DNA of 64,000 nucleotides from Pisaster brevispinus (lineage: Eukaryota > Echinodermata > Asteroidea > Forcipulatida > Asteriidae): positions 2,750,606 through 2,814,605 of the forward strand of contig JAMKCF010000001.1 of the NCBI GenBank assembly GCA_023634235.1. Reading direction: 5' to 3'. Below are positions 56,176-64,000 of this stretch, piece by piece. Position numbers and translations under genes: made by a program. Below the pieces are notes generated by a model that worked only from the letters and a program-made list of their open reading frames with translations, ran no database searches and was not told the origin of the DNA. Position 1 is the first letter of the stretch. Every line of letters starts with the position of its first letter.

Positions 56176-56679
56176 TTGAATGAAAAAGAGCCCTGGTCTT
56201 TGACAACTACCAATGACAAACGAAACAAAATACAGACAAATGGAGACGTGATTGATATACATTATTTATATGATTTATTATGATGTCACTATCTACACTT
56301 TGTTTATACATGGCTTACATCAAAATACATATTATTATAGGCATTTCAGTTTATGTACTTGTTTTGTTACAACAGGCTCTTCATACTATTAACAAAGACT
56401 GAGCTGCATTTGCGAAAAAGGCAAATTTCAATTAGTCAAAAGTTGTATAAAATTAACACACAATGTGTACTTACTATGATCATTGGTCACATTCTATTTT
56501 GCATAATTTGCATAAAAGGTGGCAGTTTTGATCGGCAATATAAAATATTAATTCCTCAAATTTGGATTTAGATTTTTAATTTTTTTTGTTTCTTTTACAT
56601 ACAAATAATTGTGGTGAGTGTTGGTATTTTTATTTGATTGCCAACTCTTCTACTTCCCGGGGAGTTGACAGTCTATTTG

Positions 56680-57015
56680 AAACCATTTCAACTGCATGAG
56701 TTGTGTTTGGTGGTACTCACTGTATATAACTCACCATTAGCAAGCTCTGGTGTTGTCATGGAACTTAACCAGACAGTAGGAGGGTTGACTGTGTACTGTG
56801 TAGATGCAGTCATAACGTGATATCATAATGCAGGATGGAATAGTTAATCTATGATTCAAATTGAATACTGAATGGTCAGACAGTAGGAGGGTTGCCTGTG
56901 TACTGTGCTGATGCATTCACCGCATGGTATCATACTGCAGGCTGACATAGTTTATCTATCATTCAAAACCACAGTGGATGATATTGAATGGTCATACAGT
57001 AGGAGGGTTGACAAC
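56680..57015 (+). repeat. Imperfect tandem repeat of about 130 bp
   Basis: AGTAGGAGGGTTGACTGTGT..GATGCAGTCATAACGTG..ATCATAATGCAGGATGG occurs about three times; a related inverse piece is at 35385-35545 (TGAATGCATCTACACGG..CAACCCTCCTACTGTCTGACC). Confidence 0.6.
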
Positions 57016-57246
57016 AAACTGGATTTTATTTTGAATTAGGGAACTCTGTTAGGAAGCAGGACATTTTAAAGACCATAACCCTCATGGACCCAAATGAAAA
57101 ACAAATAGTATAATAAAAGGTAAAAACAATAACCAAAAACAAGTGAATAAACACATATATAAAAAATAAATAAATGAATGATATAAAAAAGACAAACATA
57201 CAAATCAACAGACAATACTGATATAACCCTTACAAAAACCGTTTTA

Positions 57247-57625
57247 AAAGGTATTATACAGGATTATTGGCCAGGGTAAAAACATCACTTTTTATTTTAG
57301 TCTGAAAGCTTACTGCTTATGATGTTCAAAGTAAAACCATTTTTTTCTGTAAAATATTTCCCTGTGAAATGAAGTCATATTTGAGAGTGAATCCGAACAG
57401 CTAAAAAAACGCAACAACTGATTTCGGTCGTTACAACCAAATTAAGGACAAGTTTACATGCTGGAAATTGCGCATGGTTTTTCACTATGATCCCCCGACT
57501 AACACAACGGATTAAGCCAAAAATTTTCACAGGCGTGTTTTTTCACAGATTGCTGACCACACAAAACATGGACACTGTCTGCGATTATTTTGTCAGGTCT
57601 ACCAATCCTGTATAATACCTTTTAG
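57247..57625 (+). mobile_element. AAAGGTATTATAC-family MITE, full length
   Basis: Ends AAAGGTATTATACAGGATTATTGG and CCAATCCTGTATAATACCTTT form terminal inverted repeats of about 21 bp. About 379 bp, non-coding. Copies: 36228-36640, 46768-47165, 53103-53280 (half), and parts in the peptide-gene introns (4185-4335, 14855-15000). Confidence 0.8.
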
Positions 57626-57829
57626 ACTTGATATTCAGTTTGCGGTGACAGCATGTGTATAGTTATTTTCTTTGCTGTGTTGATTTGTTCTTTGAGAATT
57701 TGTCTTGCTATTTATTCTACTGCTGCAGAGTAGATTTTGGAGTTTGGGAGACTACTTAGTTCTGAAACGAACTGTTCTGCTTATTAACTACTACCTGGCT
57801 GAAGATAGAAAATCAGTGGCGACTACTAA

Positions 57830-58030
57830 TTTGGCTTAGTGGATCGAGGGGACTTCTCGTGAAACTTCACTGCCGTGGAGTGAGTTCTTAATTGTTCTCA
57901 ACGTTTTGACTAGTCTGCTTTAGTCATCGCCAATCTCCTAAATAGAAAGATAAGTTCTCAAAGAACAAATCTACACAGCAAAGTAGATACATGTACATGT
58001 ATATACACACATGGTGTTACCACAAACTGA
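57830..58030 (-). repeat. Hairpin repeat with GACTAGTC..AACGTTGAGAAC core, minus orientation
   Basis: GTTCTCAACGTTTTGACTAG..TAGTCATCGCC then CACATGGTGTTACCACAAAC; inverse of the 30505-30620 and 6596-6712 modules. Just downstream of the WD-repeat gene's stop codon, so likely in its 3' UTR. Confidence 0.5.
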
Positions 58031-58131
58031 ATATACATGCACATTGATACCACACCATGCAATGCCTCCAAAATACCCTCAAGAGAGTAGAATCTGAATA
58101 CTTCGGTTTTTCCAAAAGCATAGATTTGTTT

Positions 58132-61100
58132 TCAATACGATTGTTCTGATCCTTTAGTTGATGCAACTTCACTTTCTTCTTCATCATCCTCGTCTTCTTC
58201 TTCTGTGGTGTCTCCCGTTGTCTCACCGAACAGCTCCTCCCCTCCTGCTCCCGAGATCAAGTCCACCGCTTTGATGTCACGCCCTCGTAGCTTCAGCGTG
58301 ATGAGATCTGCGCTCTCTCTCAACCCCAATACAATCAGTTTACCACTCATCACCACCTCCACGCACGTGACCCGTATATCGGGCGTGAAGAGCGCCACCA
58401 TTGTTCCACGGTCGAGGTCCCAGAGGGAGATGTCGTTGGCGAAAACGATGGCCCTCGCTCCGTCGTCGATCATAAATATCTTGCTCTCCATCGTGAGTTT
58501 CATGCCGTTGTAGCCTCGTAGCTTGCGAAGGGTGGACTTCCGTCGGACATCCCAAATTTTGAGGATGTTGCTCTCCTTACCAAAGAAGACGCGGGTGGCG
58601 TCGCTGTTGATGCCGACACAGCAGACGTTGGGCTCGTTCTTGATGCGTTTTCTGACCTGCCCGCTCTGTAAGTCCCAGAGTGTGACGTAACTGCACTTTG
58701 CGCTGTCGTCGTAGTTGGCGTGGGCGAGGAAACTTCCGGTGGGTGTGAGCGCAGAGTTGTAGAGATACAGCATGGAGCTCTCATTCTCCAGCGTCTGTAA
58801 GTGAGTCTGGGTCTCCACATCGAAGACACACATGTGATGAGCGAAGTAGCAGCACACGATGACTTTCTCGTCTTTGCTCATGACGTACTGCTCGATGGCG
58901 TTCTCCTTCTCCTTCCGCAAGTCCTCCAACCGCTTCTTCTCTTCGCTGAACTCGCTGTCCCTCCGTCGCTGCCTGGCAGTGTGAGACTCTGACCTCCGAT
59001 CCCAAGGCGTCATCTTGGCGCTCGTCCCTCTCTTCGTCCTTTGCCTTAAGGCTTCCTCTTCGTCTCGCCTCATACCTCGCCACCTCTCCAACTCCTTGAA
59101 CTTGCTCTTAATCCTAAACTTAATATGCCCTGTAACTAAACTCCAACATATCAGATGGTCCCGGCTCTCCGATAACCCGAGTAAGAGCTCCCCGTCCAGG
59201 AGGCGGTACTCATGTGCCGGGGAGGGTACGATGAAGACACCCGTAAGCTTCCTGTAGTACTTCTTAAGCTTCAGATTATACATGAAGACCGTCTGGAAGA
59301 CAGGCGTCGGCTTCTCGCTGACTGACGACATACCGCGGTCAGACAAAATCACCGCTTTGTGGTTTCGGATTAGAAACACATCATGCTGGTCGACCAAACC
59401 TCGCTCGATGCGGACAGCATTCCCGGAGCATTTCCCCTTGAGGACGTTCCAGACACTCAGAGGGCCGTTGTCGATGGACTTAGCGACGACGTACCTCGGG
59501 TTGTTTATCATCGGGACGAGGACGGACACTCCCTCCCGCTTCTTACTTTTGGAGTCAGTGCCCTCCCGGTCATTGACATTCTTACTGATGTTCCAGATAC
59601 GCAAGGCTTTGTCCTGCCTGGATGCACTCAGGCAGAAGCTCAGGTCAACGCATGCTCCCATGGTAGACATCTACAAATAAAATTGTAAAGAATTAGCTTT
59701 TTTTAAAGGACTATAGAGGAGCTTTTCCAAACCCATAAAACTTTTGTTGCAGAAATTATTGAAGAAAAACTAGTTTAAGGCAGCTCCTTTTTATTTTATT
59801 TATTTTTTAAAATTATTTTTAAAGTTAATTTAAGCAGTCAACATTCTTATATTTGACAGTTCTTACAAAAAAATACAGTAAACAGAAAACAAGAGCACCC
59901 AAAAACAAACAAACAGAGGAGAGAAGACATGGAAACCAAGCAATTAATTAAGTTTAAGGCAACTTCTGGTAACCACTGGAGCAAGTTTGTGTGAAGTGGG
60001 CGTGGCTTACAGTGGAATTACGCTTCACTTTACGAATAGGATAAAGAACACTTAACACTGGTACCTGTGCATGTTTAGCCATATGTTTGTGGTCTTCTGT
60101 CTCGAGATTCCAGACTGATATATGGCTGGTGTTGGATTGTGCCGACGGGCACAGACACAGGGCATGGGATCCCATCCGGTTGACGTACAGCTCATTCACA
60201 ACGTCATGAGTGCATCCTGATTGCACAAAGAAAACAAACGGATCAATTATATTTCTGATTTCGGTGGCCAGATGGCAAAACATTAAGTGTAAGACGTAGA
60301 AATAAAACATACAACATAAGAATCTATATTTCTCTCTCAAAAAAAATAAATACTCGAACAAGTTTAAAAACACTACAAAGATCAACCAGTTAAAAAGTTA
60401 CAAAAGGCAGATATAAATATTACACAAGAAACAATGCACAAGGATTTAAAAATAAAATCCATATGTCAACCACACACCCAGACTAGCCTTGTAGACAAAA
60501 CAAGATTAGAAAAGAAGCAAAGTTTATGAACCATCTTTTATACAATACATTGACCAACGTAATACCCAATCGGGACAAAAGAGTGAAGATGACAGTTAGT
60601 GCGAGAAGCTGGCAGTCTCATTCCACCACTTCTTGGAATGACGTGACCAGAAAATTCACCATGAAGTAGGTGGCTATTGTCGTCAAAAATACGACTAAAC
60701 AAACCAGTCACCCTCTTCTGGTAAAAAGAGTCTACTGACCCCAAACACACCCCCGTCATTCTCCCTACTTAAGTATTACTATTATTCAAGTTATATTATC
60801 ATTATTATTTTTACTATTATTATTAATATATATTTCTGGTAATTAAACCAAGGATGCCTCATAAGTGACCTTAATCACTGTAGCTCGCAAGCCTGTGGAA
60901 ACCTGTAAACAAGGGTGCTTGCTATGTCAACCAGAAACACCAGGGTTACTTAACCCCTACTCTTCCATGATAAGTGTTCTTGGTTCTGTTATGTGCACTA
61001 CTATCCTAGTGCACAGTACCCACGGCTTAATGTCCCATCCAAAAGACAGAGCAATAATGGTTAAGTGTCTTGCTCAAGGACACAATTGCCACGACCGGGA

Positions 61101-63440
61101 CTCGAACCCACACTCTGCTGATCAGAAACACCAGAGCTTGAGTCCAGTGCTCTTAACCGCTCGGCCATAACACAACATACAATTTATAGTTGATTAAAAA
61201 TGCAAACATGGAGGTCAAAGGGAAGAATCAAGGACGCATGATTAACAAAATGTCTAAATAATACAAAAATAGAAAGATAACCATTAGAAATTAATAACAA
61301 ACAGAGCCCAATTTCACAGAACTGTTTAAGCATAATGTATTGCTTGAGAAAATAAAAATAGCTGTAGCAAACTGCTTACCAACCAAAATGTTGACTGCAA
61401 AAAGAGTTAATGGCCTGTCATTTAAAACTTTAGCAGAGTCTTTCTCAAAGGCTAAATGGAGGGTATAAATTGCTTATCAATTTCCCGCTTAGCCGATATA
61501 TGACCAGGATACCAGTCACAGACAGTACATACGGAGTGGTAAATTGGTTGGTAATCTTAATCTGGTAAGCAAATTTTACTGTGCTGAGCTATTTTTTTGT
61601 GCTTAAGCAGCTCTACAAAATAAGGCCCTGCAGCAAATACAATCAAACTTACAAGTGTTTGTAAAAATAGAATATCACAAAAGGTTACACAAATTATGCA
61701 TAAAATTGTTCAACAATGTACTTCAAATACTAAGGTCGTGTCCGAAACAGCGACTTTGGCTACAGCTACGGCTAGATCGCGCACGTCTGCCTATTCTTCA
61801 ACACTGGCAGACGCGCTGATCTAGCTCTAGCTGTAGCCGAAGTCGCCGTTTTGGACACGGCCTTAAACTGGAGGAGTGCATGTTTACCCCTTCACAAAAG
61901 AAAGAAATACTTTTAAGGAATAACCAGACTTAAAATCCACAAATCATTGAAAAACACAGACAAAAACGATAATTCTTTAAAATTGTTGCAGAATTAGGAC
62001 TAAATCGGTGTCGTACCTTTCACAGCTCGTTCGTACTTGCCGGTCTTGACATCATAGAGTTCCAGGTGGTGTATCTCGGAGAGTTTCATGTAGAGATAGC
62101 GACAGACCACGATGTAGTAATCTTTGGAAATCCCTAGAGCTGTTACTGAAGCTGCCTGGCCCGGAGCTTTCAACTCGTGCAGCTATAGAAATAATAATAA
62201 TAATAGTGGCTTCTTATATAGCACTCAATCCGTCACTCAGTGACGCTCAGTGACGTCACTGGGCCATTTATTTCATTCCTTAAACCATCTCAGCTCCCTA
62301 GGGAGTATACAGCCTGTGCTGCCAAACATGTAGCGCACCAAGCTAAATCAATCACAAGAACCTTCTCTGCCCTCACAGGTACCCATTGTCTCCTGGGTGA
62401 TGAGAAGCAATTATAGTTAAGTGTCTTGCTCAAGGACACCAAGTGTCATGACCGGGATTCGAACCCACACCCTGTTGATTCAGCCACCAGAACTTGCGAA
62501 ACAAGAAATAATGTTTCACCTGACGAGGTCACACAAACTCAGAGCAAAATGATTTTCATTTTTTTGCCAAACATCGAAAATACGAAATATTGACTGAAAA
62601 GATGTTTTTAAATGAGGGAATATTTCATCGTGTCAGTGCAAAAACATTGTATCTCCTAAAACAGTACTCTTACGCATACACGCAAGTATCTCATTTAAAA
62701 TAGCCTGGATGTACATAATTCATAATAATAATATTTAAAATTTATATTGCGCCCCTTACATACAAATGATCAAAAGCGCATAACACACGTTAAAATCTAT
62801 TCAATCGTTGCAGTACCTGCTGCTAAGGATTCGAACCCGCCTCTAGCCATCAGGCTAGCTCGGTGGTCTAGTGGTAAGACATCTGCTCTTGCAATGCAAA
62901 GGTCGTGGGTTCGAATCCCACCCGAGTGATTGCCTGTGGATTTTTTTTTCACAGAGCTCGGGAAAGCACTGAACATACAGTGCTTTATACACATCGGTGG
63001 ATGGGTAAAACCAAATTAAGTTCTTTATCCCCGATGCAAATATTAACATCTCTAAAATCCCAACTTACTCTCTGTCCCGTCTTAGCATTCACAACATAAG
63101 CTTTGTTGTCGCTCCGGAAAGCATAGAGCACTTTGTCCCCGGACGATCCGATGGAGACGCACACTGACTGGTCCTTATGGATACCCTGCCCGGCGATCTC
63201 CCTCCCCGCCACCAAGACGCACGCCCCGCCTCCAAGCTCCCACGTCCTCATGGCGTTGATCCCGCTGAAGAAAGCGCAGAGGTACTGCTCGTCCTCTCCG
63301 GCGATCGTTATACTTGGGGGGTCGATGTACTCCTCCATGGTGCTGATGAGGGTGCGTTTGTCGAGATCCCAGACGTGGATCTTGTTGTGTGTGACGGAGA
63401 TGAGGATGTGGTTTCGTAGGGCAAAGCGGATGATGTTGAC
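58132..63440 (-). CDS. WD-repeat protein, NACHT/WD (NWD2)-like C-terminal part, last 4 exons (5' part outside window)
   Basis: Minus-strand exons 63440-63069, 62182-62017, 60216-60065 and 59670-58132 join in phase with gt..ag borders: 742 residues ending in TGA. WD-type strands are visible as IHVWDLDKRTLIS, ISVWNLETED, LRIWNISKNVN, LSVWNVLKGKC, LICWSLVTGHIKF, VTLWDLQSGQVRK, LKIWDVRRKSTLRKL and ISLWDLDRGTMVALF, i.e. a beta-propeller scaffold. Between two repeats lies a highly charged predicted coiled coil (RRRDSEFSEEKKRLEDLRKE, from about 58900 to 58990). The tail is acidic (EEEDEDDEEESE). The segments HDVVNELYVNRMGSHALCL and SRDHLICWSLVTGHIKFRIK resemble the C-terminal half of NWD2. The NACHT domain would lie beyond the right edge and cannot be confirmed. 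Coding GC is clearly higher than in the surroundings. The role is unknown; NACHT/WD proteins are often scaffolds. Confidence 0.75.
60440..60775 (-). mobile_element. LINE ORF2 C-terminal fragment
   Basis: The minus frame 60759-60538 reads ..LLHGEFSGHVIPRSGGMRLP then ASRTNCHLHSFVPIG, matching the common non-LTR retrotransposon ending (HPL...F..L.SGRR.R.P..RT.RY.NSF.P). Truncated; the terminal motif is diverged. It sits in an intron of the WD-repeat gene in the same orientation. Confidence 0.6.
60838..61178 (-). mobile_element. SINE, tRNA-Leu-like head, minus orientation
   Basis: Minus strand GTTATGGCCGAGCGGTTAAG (A box), GTGTGGGTTCGAGTCCCGGT (B box), loop CTCAAGC. The body ends ACAGGTTTCC..GCTTGCGAGC..GAGGCATCCTTGG as in 33590-33720. 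Confidence 0.75.
61304..61628. mobile_element. GGGCCCAATTT-family hairpin MITE with extra interior
   Basis: GAGCCCAATTTCACAGAACTG at the left, GCTCTACAAAATAAGGCCCTG at the right. It includes GATACCAGTCACAGACAGTAC, the segment equivalent to the 30-bp unit at 55616, here in a single copy. Confidence 0.65.
61735..61866. mobile_element. 130-bp near-perfect hairpin MITE
   Basis: AAGGTCGTGTCCGAAACAGC..GACTTTGGCTACAGCTACGG pairs with CTAGCTGTAGCCGAAGTCGC..CGTTTTGGACACGGCCTT. In an intron of the WD-repeat gene. Confidence 0.8.
62189..62498 (-). mobile_element. SINE abutting a splice acceptor, minus orientation
   Basis: (AAT)n at 62189-62203 is the SINE tail; the body contains TATATAGCACTC..CTCAGTGACG and TCCCTAGGGAGTATACAGC, and the tRNA-like part GTCATGACCGGGATTCGAAC is at the right. 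The tail directly precedes the acceptor of exon 62182-62017. Confidence 0.7.
62835..63055 (+). mobile_element. SINE with tRNA-like head
   Basis: GCTCGGTGGTCTAGTGGTAA (A box), GGTCGTGGGTTCGAATCCCA (B box), CCGAGT closing CTCGG, then ACTGAACATACAGTGC and CACATCGGTGG. The five-base anticodon stem pairs poorly, so I call a SINE rather than a functional tRNA. Ends about 15 bp before exon 63069-63440 on the donor side. Confidence 0.7.
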
Positions 63441-63539
63441 CTATAATAATAACAATAACAATAATATTAATAATAATAATAATACCGACTCTTATAATTA
63501 ACACAATTCCAATCTTCTTTTAAATGTCTTTCTTAGTAT

Positions 63540-63840
63540 TTACTTGTTCAAGTATAATTATGCATATTAATTTTGTTTTTTTACCCTACACCGATATGTG
63601 CTAGCACTGTATACTCAGTACTTTCCCGAGTTCTGTGAAAAAAATTCACAGGCATATTACTCGGGTGGGATTCGAACCCACGACCTTTGCAATTCTAGAG
63701 CAGTGTCTTACCAACTACTTTTTTACAGAACTCGGGAAAGTACTGAGTATACAGTGCTAACACACATCGGTGTAGGGTAAAAAAAACCAAAATTAATATT
63801 CTTTATCCCCGATGCAAAATTAACATCTATTATATAATTA
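63540..63840. mobile_element. Two SINE pieces forming an inverted repeat
   Basis: CCCTACACCGATATGTGCTAGCACTG..ACTTTCCCGAGTTCTGTG with a minus-oriented tRNA-like box (GGGATTCGAACCCACGACC) faces ACAGAACTCGGGAAAGTACTG..CACATCGGTGTAGGG. Both belong to the family at 62835-63055. Confidence 0.65.
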
Positions 63841-64000
63841 TGCATGTTAAACTGGGTCAGGACTCAGATCTTTCTCATTTCGATTCTGGTACAAAAATGT
63901 TTGGTCCAGTAAATATTTTGAGCTACAAGTCCTGTGGTCGTGTGGATTTTTCTCTCAAATTTAAGCATTGGTATTTCTACCAAACTTTTTCACCCACCCA

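Noticed and set aside
55464..56228. 254-, 211-, 182- and 163-residue frames on both strands
   Set aside because: Translation of the 30-bp array; equal openness on both strands argues against coding.
62861..62930. Functional tRNA gene
   Set aside because: A and B boxes are good but the anticodon stem pairs poorly, and the same body follows at several loci; it is a SINE head. The same reasoning applies to 29571, 37133, 40450, 55137 and the minus copies.
63133..63501. 122-residue plus-strand frame
   Set aside because: Antisense shadow of WD-repeat exon 63069-63440, running on into an AAT microsatellite.

Overview
The window is animal nuclear DNA. Genes are split by gt..ag introns, intergenic DNA is full of MITE-like hairpins, tRNA-headed SINEs and minisatellites, and one degenerate TTAGGG-type interstitial tract is present. 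The well-preserved genes (CNOT11, NDUFV3, a NACHT/WD-repeat-like gene) and the repeat style suggest an invertebrate deuterostome. My best guess is an echinoderm, perhaps a sea star; this is inference, not something the sequence proves.

Layout. (1) 1-21.5 kb holds two tandem copies of a roughly 6-8 kb unit. Each copy contains a fragment of a LINE 3' end, a four-exon gene for a small secreted peptide precursor (signal peptide, charged propeptide, Lys-Arg site, 30-residue four-cysteine peptide), and downstream minisatellites sharing the core GGGCAATGTAAG. The copies differ by several mobile-element insertions whose empty sites survive in the other copy. A 51-bp minisatellite, a telomere-like tract and one orphan exon lie between them. 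(2) 23.5-27.8 kb, minus strand: NDUFV3, a complex I accessory subunit, in three exons. (3) 27.8-40.2 kb, plus strand: CNOT11, a CCR4-NOT subunit, in eleven exons. NDUFV3 and CNOT11 are head to head with only 48 bp between start codons. (4) 40.2-47.2 kb: no recognised gene; a degenerate minisatellite, tRNA-Asn-headed SINEs and foldback elements. (5) 47.2-53.5 kb, plus strand: a secreted cysteine-rich protein of 199 residues in five exons with a follistatin-like (FOLN plus Kazal) module. (6) 53.6-58.1 kb: repeats, including a 30-bp array that grew inside a dispersed MITE. (7) 58.1-63.4 kb, minus strand: the last four exons (742 residues) of a WD-repeat protein resembling the C-terminal part of NWD2-type NACHT/WD proteins; its 5' part lies beyond the right edge.

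The genes do not form one pathway. The strongest new material is the duplicated four-cysteine peptide precursor locus, the secreted follistatin-like gene, and the record of recent repeat activity readable by comparing the duplicated units. Exon joins were checked by hand for reading phase; family names rest on remembered family patterns, not on database searches.
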